Assembly: GCF_029240175.1 (NCBI RefSeq) | Contig: NZ_JARBTM010000007.1 | Location: forward strand, 1 to 64,000 | DNA from: Anaerosolibacter sp. | Lineage (GTDB): Bacteria; Bacillota; Clostridia; Peptostreptococcales; Thermotaleaceae | Reading direction: 5' to 3' | DNA: 64,000 nucleotides | Part shown: positions 47,881 to 58,344 of the stretch, in pieces | Layout: each line of letters begins with the position of its first letter | Numbering within the stretch: position 1 is the first letter of the stretch | The notes under the pieces: model-generated | Databases searched by the model: none | Told to the model about the DNA's origin: nothing | The model's input: only the letters and a program-made list of their open reading frames with translations | Program-made: the position numbers and the translations under genes

Positions 47881-48942
47881 TTATAACTCTATGAGTTCCT
47901 TTGGTGACTTGGACAAGGTCTTACAACCGTCTTCAGTAACGACTACAAGATCTTCGATTCGTACACCGCCAAACCCGGGCAAGTATATACCTGGTTCATC
48001 GGTAACAATCATTCCCGGCTTCAATGTATCATGGCCTAATGGAGATAATCTCGGAGATTCATGGACCTCCAAACCAACACCATGACCTAAACCATGACCA
48101 AAATAGTCACCATATCCATTTTCGCTGATAATATCTCTTGCAATCTTATCTACTTCGACCCCTGTCATGCCAGGTTTTATGGCTTCTAATGCCTTTTCTT
48201 GAGCCTCCAAAACAATAGAATATAACTTCTTTTGCTTTTCGCTGGCTTTTCCTACTACGATTGTTCTCGTCATGTCAGAGCAATACCCTTCATAAATACA
48301 TCCAAAATCCAAGGTTACAAAGTCACCTGTCTCGATGATTTTATCTGAAGCAACCCCATGGGGTAAGGATGAACGAATACCAGATGCAACGATGCTGTCA
48401 AAGGATAACCCACTGGCTCCTCTTTTCTTCATGAAATTTTCCAGCTCCAAAGCAACTTCATTTTCTTTCATACCTGCTTTCATATATGTAAGGATATACA
48501 CAAAGGCCTGATCTGCAATTTGGGCAGCTTTTTCGATGATGGATATTTCTTCATCATCTTTGATCTTTCTAAGGTTACCCATGGCACCTTCCAAAGGAAC
48601 CATCTTTGTTTGCCCCAGCTTGTCAGAGAACTCCTTATACTGGGCAAAGGTAACAAAATCATCTTCGAAGGCCATGGTATTTAAATTGAATGTGTTCAAA
48701 ATCATATGTAACGGATTCTGGTTTGTATGTTCAACAACTTTAAAGCCGTGGCACTGCTTAGCAGCCTGCTCCATATAACGAAAATCAGTGATAAAATAAG
48801 CGTCATTTAAGGTAATTAACACATACCCAGAGCTGCCAGTAAAGCCACTCAAGTATCTTCTATTTTCAGGTTTGTATATGATGGCTCCATCAATACTTTT
48901 TTCACGCAACAGCTCTCTAAAACGACCAAGCCTTGCAATCAT
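47881..48942 (-). CDS. Xaa-Pro aminopeptidase (M24 family)
   Basis: SFDSIVASGIRSSLPHGVASDKIIETGDFVTLDFGCIYEGYCSDMTRTI..GHGLGHGVGLEVHESP..VTDEPGIY. Confidence 0.96.
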   Translation of the reverse strand: MIARLGRFRELLREKSIDGAIIYKPENRRYLSGFTGSSGYVLITLNDAYFITDFRYMEQAAKQCHGFKVVEHTNQNPLHMILNTFNLNTMAFEDDFVTFAQYKEFSDKLGQTKMVPLEGAMGNLRKIKDDEEISIIEKAAQIADQAFVYILTYMKAGMKENEVALELENFMKKRGASGLSFDSIVASGIRSSLPHGVASDKIIETGDFVTLDFGCIYEGYCSDMTRTIVVGKASEKQKKLYSIVLEAQEKALEAIKPGMTGVEVDKIARDIISENGYGDYFGHGLGHGVGLEVHESPRLSPLGHDTLKPGMIVTDEPGIYLPGFGGVRIEDLVVVTEDGCKTLSKSPKELIEL

Positions 48943-49111
48943 TGCAGATACCCCCCACCAACATGATGTTTATAAGTTTCCATAAATGCCAAACCATACC
49001 TATTCCCAATCCTTTAATATGATAACATAATTTTATATATTTGGATAGAATTTTTCATGTTTCTTACAATATTATACCCAATATTTACAACTTCTTTACA
49101 ATATACGAGAT

Positions 49112-49375
49112 TTATTTATGCCTTGGGTTCTTGGAAACGATGGTAATAGCATCAATCAATGCTTTCATAACATCTGTTTCAAACTGAATATTCATTTCAT
49201 TGACCCTTGAATAAAGCTCACCCTTCTCCGACACCACATAGTGAGGTTTCAAATGATTTAGTGCGATGGCTCTAATGTCATCTAGACACTGCGGACACTG
49301 ACAAACATTTGGAAACACCTTCAACATCGATGGTAATACATGATCCACAACAATCTCCATATAGTTCTTAAGCAT
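49112..49375 (-). CDS. Late competence development ComFB family protein
   Basis: NYMEIVVDHVLPSML..CQCPQCLDDIRAIALNHLKPHYVVS. Confidence 0.88.
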   Translation of the reverse strand: MLKNYMEIVVDHVLPSMLKVFPNVCQCPQCLDDIRAIALNHLKPHYVVSEKGELYSRVNEMNIQFETDVMKALIDAITIVSKNPRHK

Positions 49376-49502
49376 TGAATATCCTCCTTCATCCTATAAA
49401 AGACTTATTAACATATAACTATAAGGTTAATCTTCCATACAAAAATGAAAATTCCTCTACAACATAGAAGAATTTTCGTATAAATACGACACGCTATAGG
49501 TA

Positions 49503-50045
49503 TTATTTATCTTCTGCTGACTTAATATTTCGGAAGAATGCACTATTTTCAATGGTTAGTGTCTTACCTCTTCTTTGACAAGTGATAATGACACGGATAC
49601 CTTTACATTCCTTATATTCGCCATCGATGGGAATGATCACAAAATCTTTAATATAGTTGGCGTATTGCACGTTAGCATCATTGCCATAACCATACCAAAG
49701 GCTGGCACTGGCCCTTTTATGCTCAAATACAAGCTTTTTATATTTAGGATGGATTTCATCCTCTTTAGGGGAATTTCTAAAAACAATCTTTTTTACTTTA
49801 TGCTGGGATTCATCATGGAAGCTTACTTGCTGAATCCCTTGACTATACATGACCTTATTCAAAAATTCGTTCACAGCGATTTGGGCTTGATACTGGAGCT
49901 CTAACTGGTCGTCCATCTTCTCTCCATACCTTTGATAAGCTTGAAAAAATGAAAAGACGCTGGTCATGATGATGCATAAAATGGCGAGGGCAATCAACAG
50001 CTCCATATAGGTGAAGCCTTTTCGATTAAGGTCCAAATAGCTCAT
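49503..50045 (-). CDS. Type IV pilin-like minor pilin (prepilin N-terminal methylation motif)
   Basis: NRKGFTYMELLIALAILCIIMTSVFSFF class III signal. Confidence 0.85.
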   Translation of the reverse strand: MSYLDLNRKGFTYMELLIALAILCIIMTSVFSFFQAYQRYGEKMDDQLELQYQAQIAVNEFLNKVMYSQGIQQVSFHDESQHKVKKIVFRNSPKEDEIHPKYKKLVFEHKRASASLWYGYGNDANVQYANYIKDFVIIPIDGEYKECKGIRVIITCQRRGKTLTIENSAFFRNIKSAEDK

Positions 50046-50478
50046 CTAACAACAATACTCTGCCGCTGGCAGGAACAATGGTAATTTGGTAGAATCGCCG
50101 TGAATCTTTGTTATAGATCGTGATGGTATCACCTCCATGGGTAGGTACGCCTTGGTAACTGAATCGGACTTCTTCATTCCCATAAAGAAGCTCAAACGGG
50201 TCGGGGATCTCTACACTCTTTAGCTCCTGGGTGCCGTCTAAGACCTTATAATACTTTTTACTAAGCAGAATGCTGTACTGTCCACCCAGTGTCATTTTCG
50301 ACATGCGCACCTCCCGTATGTCCGTACATAGATGTCGGGCATAGGATTTCATGGTAAAGCTTGATTTCTTGATTGTGGGCATCGCCAGGGACGAAAGGAT
50401 AACCATCAATCCAATAACAGCCACCACCTCAATCAGGGTGAAACCTTTCTGCCTGTGGTTTTTCTTCATCTCGTTCAC
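50026..50478 (-). CDS. GspH/FimT-like pseudopilin
   Basis: RQKGFTLIEVVAVIGLMVILSSLAMP class III signal. Confidence 0.88.
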   Translation of the reverse strand: MNEMKKNHRQKGFTLIEVVAVIGLMVILSSLAMPTIKKSSFTMKSYARHLCTDIREVRMSKMTLGGQYSILLSKKYYKVLDGTQELKSVEIPDPFELLYGNEEVRFSYQGVPTHGGDTITIYNKDSRRFYQITIVPASGRVLLLDELFGP

Positions 50479-50485
50479 CTACCTG

Positions 50486-51061
50486 CTATTCAGAAAGATA
50501 TCGCATATGGAGGATATCTTCTATGTCCGTTGGTTCTAGCGGATATAAGGAAGCATTGGGCACCGATATTTCAAAGATTGCCTTTGGCATATGGGAGACA
50601 TTTCTATATTTATAAACAGACTGGATTGTTATGGAGAATTTGTCGTTCCCATTTACAAATGGTTCAACCTCTAAAACCTTCAGCGAGGGCCTTTCATTGC
50701 TTAGGGTCGGATCTAATATCGTACACGAATAACTGCTTAAAGACGAGACCAATTTTTCATTAAGATAGGTGGTATAGGATGTTTTGAACTGATGATGTCC
50801 TCCGCCTTCTTTTTCTCGTTCTAGCTGCCCAAATGCTGCCGCATGGTCAATCTCCTTGGCGATTAATCCGTATGCTTCCTCCAAGCCTGCTTCGGCTAAA
50901 TAAAAGGCAGTTTTGCTATAAAGTTCAATTTGTTTCATTCTATAATTCATCATGCTGACAGAGAATATGGCAGTGCCTAAGGCTCCGACAATGGCCAAAA
51001 TGATAATGACCAATATATAGGCAGCTCCCCTCTTTTCCAACCTAGCGTTTCTCACCATCAA
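50486..51061 (-). CDS. PilX-like pilus assembly protein
   Basis: RGAAYILVIIILAIVGALGTAIFSVSMMNYRMKQIELYSKTAFYLAEAGLEEA. Confidence 0.75.
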   Translation of the reverse strand: MMVRNARLEKRGAAYILVIIILAIVGALGTAIFSVSMMNYRMKQIELYSKTAFYLAEAGLEEAYGLIAKEIDHAAAFGQLEREKEGGGHHQFKTSYTTYLNEKLVSSLSSYSCTILDPTLSNERPSLKVLEVEPFVNGNDKFSITIQSVYKYRNVSHMPKAIFEISVPNASLYPLEPTDIEDILHMRYLSE

Positions 51062-51069
51062 CAGCTCCT

Positions 51070-51450
51070 TTAATTTCGTCTCCTAAGACCAACCATTCGT
51101 GACAGTTCATGGGTGTCATCAATATCCTTCACAATCAATTGAATCTTTTCTAGTCTGGCATCATTGTTGGCCCTTTCTAAGGGTTCAATGGATACTTCGA
51201 CCCGCAGCTGAAGCGCTTCTATGTCATAAATATGTAATCCGGTACCTACATAGAGATCATATTTGCTTCTCTCCATATATTGCTGGCTTAGATGAGAATA
51301 GATCATCAGCTGCTTCGCCTCTTGGAGTAGTTTTACTGTAGACAGAAACATGGAGGATATGGGAACAAACAAAATTCCCATGATACACAATGCGATGATA
51401 ACTTCTATGAGGGTCATACCCTTTTCTTGATCCATCTTCTTTTCCATCAA
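51070..51450 (-). CDS. PilV/GspI-like minor pilin
   Basis: DQEKGMTLIEVIIALCIMGILFVPISSMFL class III signal. Confidence 0.85.
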   Translation of the reverse strand: MMEKKMDQEKGMTLIEVIIALCIMGILFVPISSMFLSTVKLLQEAKQLMIYSHLSQQYMERSKYDLYVGTGLHIYDIEALQLRVEVSIEPLERANNDARLEKIQLIVKDIDDTHELSRMVGLRRRN

Positions 51451-51654
51451 CCCAACCCCTTCGTGATTTGAACGGATCTAAATATTCAAACTATTCGATA
51501 AAAATCTACACAATCCTTCAAAAACTGGAAAATAAAAACAGTTTCTATGAAATAATTCTTTAGCTGTTAAAGAAAAAAGAGGAAAAAACTGTCATATGCC
51601 GAATTATATTTAGAATGGAAAACTTTTTTTTGATATTTTGAGGAGGAAAAATAT

Positions 51655-53889
51655 ATGCAACCTACTCTATTTACCAAAACAAATATTTTATTCTCCAATG
51701 GTGCTAAGGAAATATCCACGGATGACCATGGTAAAAATAGTATTGAAAAACCCTCCAATGAACTCCATGTCTTGGCTGAGTTTACTGTAGAGAATACCAA
51801 CGATATGATTTTTTGGATTGATTATACAGGAAAGATTTTTTTCGCTAACAACGGAGCCTGTAAGACTTTAGGCTATCACAAAACAGACTTTTTAAAGATG
51901 ATGGTTTTTGATTTAGACCCCACCTACTCTAGAGCATTGTGGGAAAATCATTGGACAGAAATCACCCGACAAAACACCATGACCTTTGAGTCCTCCTTAA
52001 GGACCCGGATGGATACCTATGTCCCTGTAGAAATTACTTTTGACTACATGAACTATTACGGCAAGGAATATATTTGTGCCTTTGTTCGGGATCTTACCTA
52101 TCGCAAGAAAGCCGATGAGAAGCTTAATAATCTACACAAGCTTCTAATGAATGTGGTATCTACCATACCTGGAGAGTTGTCGGTCATCGACCGCTATTAT
52201 AATATTGTCTACAGCAACTGGCCGCAATTTGATACGGGGATGGATATTAAAATCATACAACAAGATAAGTGTTTTAGAAGCTGTAAATATATCAAGGAAA
52301 ATTATACCTACTGTATGGCAAAGACAGTATTCGAAACCCAGGCGCCTCTCATGGGCAAGCAGATCAAGCTAAGGAATGGCACCTGGGCAGAGCTCAACTG
52401 TATTCCCCTCTATAATAATGAAGGAAAGATCGAAATGGTGGTGGAATACGTCTCTGATATCACGGCCCATAAAAATGCCGAAGAAGTCATTCGCGAAAGT
52501 GAAGAGCGCTGGCAGCTGGCTCTCCGAGGAAACAATGATGGGATTTGGGACTGGAATATCAAAACCAATGAAACCTTCTTTTCTGCCCGTTGGAAGGAAA
52601 TGCTCGGATATGGAGAGGATGAAATCGATCACACCTTTCACAGCTATACCCAGTTAATTCATCCCCATGATATCGGTCGTGTAATGAAGGCCATAAATGA
52701 TCATATGAATAAAAAGATTCCTTTTTATAGCTTAGAGCATCGGATGATCTGCAAGGATGGTTCCCATAAATGGATACATGCTCGCGCACAGGCTATATGG
52801 GATGAAGATGGAAATGCCATTCGTATGGCTGGCTCCCACACCGATATTACAGAGCGTAAAAAAGCTGAAGATGAGGTTCATTATCTTAGTTTCCATGACA
52901 AGTTAACGGGACTCTATAATCGTGCCTATTTTGAAGAGGAGCTCAATCGATTAAATACGGAGAGACATTTACCCCTTTCTGTTATTATCGGAGATGTTAA
53001 TGGACTTAAACTCACCAACGATGTTTTTGGACATACAGTGGGAGACCGTCTTTTAACACGTATTGGAGATATCTTGAAAAATTCCTGCCGAAAAAGTGAC
53101 ATTATCTCCCGCTGGGGCGGAGATGAATATGCCATCATCCTGCCAAAAACCGATGAAAGAGCCAGTGCGGAAATCTGCGCCAGGATCAAGGCAGCATGTC
53201 TGCAGGATGATGGAGAACTGATTAAACCCAGTATTTCATTGGGTAGTGCAACCAAGCATGATCAATCCCAGGAAATCATCCAAATACTTAAAGAGGCAGA
53301 GGACCGCATGTACCAGCATAAGCTTTTGGAAACCCAGAGCAACCAGAGCGTAATCATATCCTCTTTAGAAAAAACGCTTTTCGAAAGAAGCCATGAAACC
53401 GAGGAACATGCCCAGCGAATGAGAAAAACCTGCTATGATCTTGGCGTTCAGGTGGGCCTGTCTGAAAAGGAACAGGATGATTTGAGCCTCTGCTGTCTTC
53501 TCCATGACATAGGAAAGATTGCCATTGCCGATAGTATTCTGATGAAGGCCGACAAGCTTACCTTTGAGGAATGGGAAACCATGAAAAAGCACCCTGAAAT
53601 CGGCTATCGTATTGCAGAGTCTTCTAAGAAGCTTTCTCATATCTCTGAGTACATCCTGTACCATCATGAGCGTTGGGATGGCAAGGGCTACCCTAAAGGT
53701 CTAAGGGAATTTGAGATTCCAAAGCTTTCGAGGATACTCACCATCGTAGATGCCTATGATGTGATGACAAACGCCAGGGTCTATAAAGAACCTATGAGCA
53801 AAAAAGAAGCCCTCAAAGAAATCAGCCGCTGCGCAGGCACCCAGTTTGATCCTTTTCTTTCTAAAGTGTTCATAAAGATGATGAAATAA
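51655..53889 (+). CDS. PAS-domain GGDEF + HD-GYP hybrid cyclic-di-GMP signalling protein
   Basis: Multiple PAS segments; RWGGDEYAIILP; LLHDIGKIAIADSIL..HHERWDGKGYPKGL. Confidence 0.93.
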   Translation: MQPTLFTKTNILFSNGAKEISTDDHGKNSIEKPSNELHVLAEFTVENTNDMIFWIDYTGKIFFANNGACKTLGYHKTDFLKMMVFDLDPTYSRALWENHWTEITRQNTMTFESSLRTRMDTYVPVEITFDYMNYYGKEYICAFVRDLTYRKKADEKLNNLHKLLMNVVSTIPGELSVIDRYYNIVYSNWPQFDTGMDIKIIQQDKCFRSCKYIKENYTYCMAKTVFETQAPLMGKQIKLRNGTWAELNCIPLYNNEGKIEMVVEYVSDITAHKNAEEVIRESEERWQLALRGNNDGIWDWNIKTNETFFSARWKEMLGYGEDEIDHTFHSYTQLIHPHDIGRVMKAINDHMNKKIPFYSLEHRMICKDGSHKWIHARAQAIWDEDGNAIRMAGSHTDITERKKAEDEVHYLSFHDKLTGLYNRAYFEEELNRLNTERHLPLSVIIGDVNGLKLTNDVFGHTVGDRLLTRIGDILKNSCRKSDIISRWGGDEYAIILPKTDERASAEICARIKAACLQDDGELIKPSISLGSATKHDQSQEIIQILKEAEDRMYQHKLLETQSNQSVIISSLEKTLFERSHETEEHAQRMRKTCYDLGVQVGLSEKEQDDLSLCCLLHDIGKIAIADSILMKADKLTFEEWETMKKHPEIGYRIAESSKKLSHISEYILYHHERWDGKGYPKGLREFEIPKLSRILTIVDAYDVMTNARVYKEPMSKKEALKEISRCAGTQFDPFLSKVFIKMMK

Positions 53890-53898
53890 TAAAGATAA

Positions 53899-53931
53899 AA
53901 AAATCGAGGATGTCGTTATCCTCGATTTTTT
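53899..53931. terminator. Bidirectional terminator between convergent GGDEF/HD-GYP and PilO-SLH genes
   Basis: AAAAATCGAGGAT..ATCCTCGATTTTT. Confidence 0.85.
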
Positions 53932-53934
53932 ATA

Positions 53935-55119
53935 TTATTTGAAGTGGTACAGTAGATAAACTGCTTCTCCTTTGGAAAGGTATCCCGTTTTGTTGGTAAG
54001 ACCTACAGACTCAAACCCTTTTTCAGTCTTTGCCTTCTCTCCAACCTGATTCCAGTTAAAACCAGGATCTGTCTTTACTTGGCGCATGATATATTCCACT
54101 TCCTCATAGGTTATGGGTTCCCTTGGACGTAGGGTGTTATCCGTATATCCTGCCACATATCCTCCGATAAAGCCTTTGAAAATAGCCTTGGCAATAGAGC
54201 TTTCATAGCTGCCCAAGGTACTATAATCACCAAACTTGGTCAAATCCACCTTGCCTTCTGGCACAGGCCACTGATAGACCCTATCCAGCAAAATAATGAA
54301 ATCTCCCCTTGTGATGGCTTCATCCGGCTTAAACTGATTTTCCTGATTGCCCTGGATATACCTCTTCTCACCAAAATCGTTAAGCTCTGCTTCTGCCCAA
54401 TGACCAACAATATCCGTAAACTTCACATATGTATCTGTTTTCAGCTTTGATGGATCTCCGCCGATGAAAAGATAATTAATTTTCAAGCCATTTGATGGGC
54501 TCATGGAAGAAAAAGGATTTTCTTTATAAAAATCTTCGTCAATGTACCATCGGAACAAATCATCCTTTAAATCGGGACTGTTTTTCATTCTATAGAAACC
54601 TATTTCGAAGCTGCCGCTTAAACGGCCACCTTCAGTTCTAGCCATATTGATATTCTTCACGATAATCTTCTTTTGGAATTTCCACATAGATCTTAATAGG
54701 TTCATCAGCGATGGATAATCCCCTTCGTAAGAAAGGGTGGCGTTCATGGATTCTAATTCTGTCTCACCAAGCTTTTCTATGGTGAATGGAGTAAAGGATA
54801 TTACCGATACATTAAGATTTGGATCCTGAAGCATTTCGTTAAAAAGTAAAATAAATTCTTCTTGCTCTGTAGTGGTAAAGAAGTTATTGGTAATCAGTTT
54901 GATCTTTTCATTCATGGCTGTGATGTTCTCATCCAGCTTTTTCTCGGTGGCAGCAGCATTTTCCACCTTCGTCATTTCTGCTTTGTACTGCTCTCGTTGC
55001 TGTTTTAAGCTATCTAACTCCACCAGCTGCGGCGTAATCAGAAACTGATAATATACCCACAGGAAAAGCACTGCACCTAGAACCGAAACCAATACGCGCT
55101 CTCTTCTCGTCAGCTTCAT
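53935..55119 (-). CDS. PilO-like pilus assembly protein with C-terminal S-layer homology (SLH) domains
   Basis: N-terminal TM and coiled coil as in PilO, in pilM-pilN-pilO order; FTDIVGHWAEAELNDFGEKRYIQGNQENQFKPDEAITRGDFIILLDRV and second SLH-like repeat GYVAGYTDNTLRPREPITYEEVEYIM. Confidence 0.87.
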   Translation of the reverse strand: MKLTRRERVLVSVLGAVLFLWVYYQFLITPQLVELDSLKQQREQYKAEMTKVENAAATEKKLDENITAMNEKIKLITNNFFTTTEQEEFILLFNEMLQDPNLNVSVISFTPFTIEKLGETELESMNATLSYEGDYPSLMNLLRSMWKFQKKIIVKNINMARTEGGRLSGSFEIGFYRMKNSPDLKDDLFRWYIDEDFYKENPFSSMSPSNGLKINYLFIGGDPSKLKTDTYVKFTDIVGHWAEAELNDFGEKRYIQGNQENQFKPDEAITRGDFIILLDRVYQWPVPEGKVDLTKFGDYSTLGSYESSIAKAIFKGFIGGYVAGYTDNTLRPREPITYEEVEYIMRQVKTDPGFNWNQVGEKAKTEKGFESVGLTNKTGYLSKGEAVYLLYHFK

Positions 55120-55120
55120 C

Positions 55121-55669
55121 TTAATTCACATCCTTTAACGCGAATTGAATGGAAAAATTGTATAGACCTTCATTTAAAGAAACGGAAGGAATAAATAAAT
55201 CTTTAAATGCCTTTGTCTCTCGGAGATTGTACTCAATTTCTGCAATGGCTGATTTATCCCTGGCGGTACCATTGATGGTAATTTGTTCAGGGCTTATGTT
55301 AAAGGATATAAATTCTAAGTCTGGAGGAATCGCATCTACGATAAGCTGGACCAATTCATCGCTTAATACATCAATTTTTCGAAGCGCTAGCTCGCTCTTT
55401 TGCACCATGGGTAATACTGCTGTGATTTCTTCAAGCTTACTTTGTTTTTCATTGACCCTTGCCATTTTTTCTTTGGTTTCAGGAGACTCCAGTATCGTCT
55501 GCATTTGGGCAATATCTTTTTTCATATTATGGGCATAAACCAGGTTGAACACAGGAAAAGCTAGAACAGCCACAACGCACACTACTGCCATGCCATAGTA
55601 TAAGTTTTGCCTTTTTTCCTTTCCTTGATGCTGCTGTATATAGGGTTCAAAAAAGTTAAAATCTTTCAC
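55121..55669 (-). CDS. pilN: PilN-like pilus assembly protein
   Basis: Bitopic protein, DLEFISFNISPEQITINGTARDKSAIAEIEYNLRETKAFKD. Confidence 0.87.
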   Translation of the reverse strand: MKDFNFFEPYIQQHQGKEKRQNLYYGMAVVCVVAVLAFPVFNLVYAHNMKKDIAQMQTILESPETKEKMARVNEKQSKLEEITAVLPMVQKSELALRKIDVLSDELVQLIVDAIPPDLEFISFNISPEQITINGTARDKSAIAEIEYNLRETKAFKDLFIPSVSLNEGLYNFSIQFALKDVN

Positions 55670-55683
55670 TGTTGCTTCCCCCC

Positions 55684-56763
55684 TTATCTTCTGACCATAG
55701 CACCCAGGGCGTTAGCATAAAGCCCAAGGTCTATATTGCCCTTGATATTGTCTGTATTTACGGAACTGATGGTTTTGATTTTTTTCACTGGGATGTTGAA
55801 GGCCTCCTCCATGTACCCAGCGATACCATTTAGATTTGCACTTCCCCCATATAGATAAATGACATCCAGTCGATTGCCTGTATTTCTAGTCATATGGTAT
55901 TTGAAAATCCGCTCGATTTCATCGATCCATGTATCCACACTGGACTTGATGATATTTAGAAATCTGGATTCATCGTTGTATTCTCCAAAGGACTTCGAAA
56001 TATCACTACATTCCACTTTTTTGATTCTCGCCTCTTCTAAAGAAAAATCCAGGAAGTTTGCAAGGTTATGGTCAATATCCTTACCACCTATATTTAAGAG
56101 ACGATTAAACTTAAAATTTCCGTTATCAAAGATGGACACATTGATTTGGTTATGGCCCAAATCAACAATAGCAGAAGTCTTACCAGCTACCGTGTCTCCA
56201 TGGTTCACCTCTGATTGTGGATGAATCAACTTGGTGATTGCATTGGAATGGACATCTAGGGCGATGGGCTTTAGATGTAAGGTTTCTAAGAGGTTTAGGT
56301 AACTTTCGGCGATACCCCTTGGCAAGGCAGCCACCAGTAAATTAACGTGCTTGGTGTCCCCTTCCATAAACTCATCCAACTGCTTATATTGTATGATGTA
56401 TTGATCTAATTCAATCGGAAGGAATTGCTGAATCTCATAGCCCACCATCTCTTTCAACTCGTGAGGCTTTGCAGAAGGCAGTACAACCTCCCGGGTGATA
56501 ATGGTGCTGCTTTCCAGGGTGCATATGGCAGCTCGGGTACGGACCTTATTCATATGCAAAGTTTCTTCTAGAATATCCTTCACCTTTTGTCCGTCGTAAA
56601 ATTGTCCATCTTTGTATAGATCCTCAGGCATGGGGATGATAAAAGCATTGTCCAAGACAAGCTTATCCTTGTCCAGCTTTCCCACCACTGCCTTAATGCT
56701 GTGGGCACCGATATCCAAGGACAGTACATCAGTGTATTTATGCGATATGGCTCTTTTCTTCAA
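55684..56763 (-). CDS. pilM: Type IV pilus assembly ATPase PilM
   Basis: LSLDIGAHSIKAVVGKLDKD..EMVGYEIQQFLPIELDQYIIQY..IYLYGGSANLNGIAGYMEEAFNIPV. Confidence 0.93.
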   Translation of the reverse strand: MKKRAISHKYTDVLSLDIGAHSIKAVVGKLDKDKLVLDNAFIIPMPEDLYKDGQFYDGQKVKDILEETLHMNKVRTRAAICTLESSTIITREVVLPSAKPHELKEMVGYEIQQFLPIELDQYIIQYKQLDEFMEGDTKHVNLLVAALPRGIAESYLNLLETLHLKPIALDVHSNAITKLIHPQSEVNHGDTVAGKTSAIVDLGHNQINVSIFDNGNFKFNRLLNIGGKDIDHNLANFLDFSLEEARIKKVECSDISKSFGEYNDESRFLNIIKSSVDTWIDEIERIFKYHMTRNTGNRLDVIYLYGGSANLNGIAGYMEEAFNIPVKKIKTISSVNTDNIKGNIDLGLYANALGAMVRR

Positions 56764-56785
56764 GTGTGCTCCCCCTTTTAACGTA

Positions 56786-57544
56786 TTACATGAATCTTTG
56801 TAAATACCAAGAAATCATTTCATTTTGAAAACATATGGTGATAAAAGCAGCCATGGCAATAAACGGGCCAAAGGGAATCGCTTCCTTCCTTCCTTTTATT
56901 TTCGCTGCCAAGAGAAACACAGATATTACTGCCCCGATAACAAAGGATAACAAAATGATCAAAAGAATACTTTGGATACCTAACCAAAATCCCAGCATGG
57001 CCATGAGCTTGATATCCCCGCCGCCCATACCTCCATTAGATAATATGGCTATGAGCAGGAATAGACCTCCTCCTATTAGAAACCCACCAGCTCTGCTGAA
57101 TAGCGTTATAGAAGACGCACCTATGTAATATCCATATAAGAGATATATACCACCCAAAATGAATCCGCAAACCACCATTTCATCGGGAATGATTTGATGG
57201 TCAAAATCAATACCTGCGATGGCAATAAGGAGGCTGGCTAGCAAGCTGTAAGCAATAAAATCCATGGTTTGTCCGAATACAATATATAACAAAAGGAAAA
57301 CACAACCTGTGAATAGTTCAAAGAAAGGATAGCGAAAAGAAATCTTGCTGCTGCAGTATCTACATTTGCCTCTATAAAACAAATAGCTAAGCACTGGGAT
57401 TAGGTCGAAGGCTTTAAGAAAGGTACCACATTGAGGGCAGTGAGAAGATGGATATACGATGGACTTATCATTCGGTATCCGATAGATACACACATTTAAG
57501 AAAGAACCAATCAATAACCCGTATATGAATACAAAGATATGCAT
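56786..57544 (-). CDS. pilD: Prepilin peptidase (type 4 leader peptidase)
   Basis: GSFLNVCIYRIPNDKSI, CPQCGTFL..CRYCSSKIS, IDFDHQIIPDE, MGGGDIKLMAMLGFWLG. Confidence 0.96.
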   Translation of the reverse strand: MHIFVFIYGLLIGSFLNVCIYRIPNDKSIVYPSSHCPQCGTFLKAFDLIPVLSYLFYRGKCRYCSSKISFRYPFFELFTGCVFLLLYIVFGQTMDFIAYSLLASLLIAIAGIDFDHQIIPDEMVVCGFILGGIYLLYGYYIGASSITLFSRAGGFLIGGGLFLLIAILSNGGMGGGDIKLMAMLGFWLGIQSILLIILLSFVIGAVISVFLLAAKIKGRKEAIPFGPFIAMAAFITICFQNEMISWYLQRFM

Positions 57545-57690
57545 CTATATGTCCCCCCTTTTTTATAAAGTTCATGCAGTGAAGAAAATTGGAAACAGCT
57601 TACTTAAAAGCAAAATTTCACTATAAAATTATACCATAAATTAGTAGCCATCACAATCAAATAGGAACAAATACCTATTGACAGCATTAG

Positions 57691-58008
57691 TCAAAATTCT
57701 CCAAAATACACACTTAACCATCTAAAATGTAGTATAAGTACATAGGCCTTGATGCTGGCTAAACCTGTTAACATCATATTCAACCACTTAACCTTTTCAC
57801 TTACTTTATAGAGGAAAACCAATGCAATCGCCACATATGCCAAGACACAAAAAGCCGTTGCTTCCGTTGATAAGCAGATAAAGTAATTCATGATAGGATT
57901 ACCCTCTTGTATAATCCCTAATTGCAACCCGAATAGTGTAAAAGCAATATCAAGCACTGTAAGCAAATATATGATATAGTAAACAAAACGTGACCATTTC
58001 ATAATCAT
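57691..58008 (-). CDS. DUF5658-like small membrane protein
   Basis: Multi-TM; YLLTVLDIAFTLFGLQLGIIQEGNPIMNYFI pattern. Confidence 0.65.
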   Translation of the reverse strand: MIMKWSRFVYYIIYLLTVLDIAFTLFGLQLGIIQEGNPIMNYFICLSTEATAFCVLAYVAIALVFLYKVSEKVKWLNMMLTGLASIKAYVLILHFRWLSVYFGEF

Positions 58009-58312
58009 ACAACTCCTTAATAGACATGTATGCTAATTATAATTATCTGTTGTATGATAGTATTTGTACTTATCGGGTTATGAACTGTGGTATTTACTTC
58101 CAAAGATATTCCGAGATTTAGTGTCTTGCCTAATCAGTGAAATAAGTTATGTCATGAAAGCGAGCGATTATCGTAGTCATACTGAAAATAGCTCCCTAAG
58201 ACTGGCTCATATACTAGGAGGGCTTTAACACTGGAAATCGTCAAGATATTCATTACCGTATTACCAGGTCGGGTGATTTTAATTTATTACCTCTTTACTC
58301 TTACTTTTTGAA

Positions 58313-58344
58313 CATGAAAAAGAGTCAATCAAAATGATTGACTC
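58313..58344 (-). terminator. Intrinsic terminator of the pilin operon (GAGTCAATCATTTTGATTGACTCTTTTT)
   Basis: 10-bp perfect stem followed by T tract on minus strand, 3' of the 58369 CDS. Confidence 0.85.
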
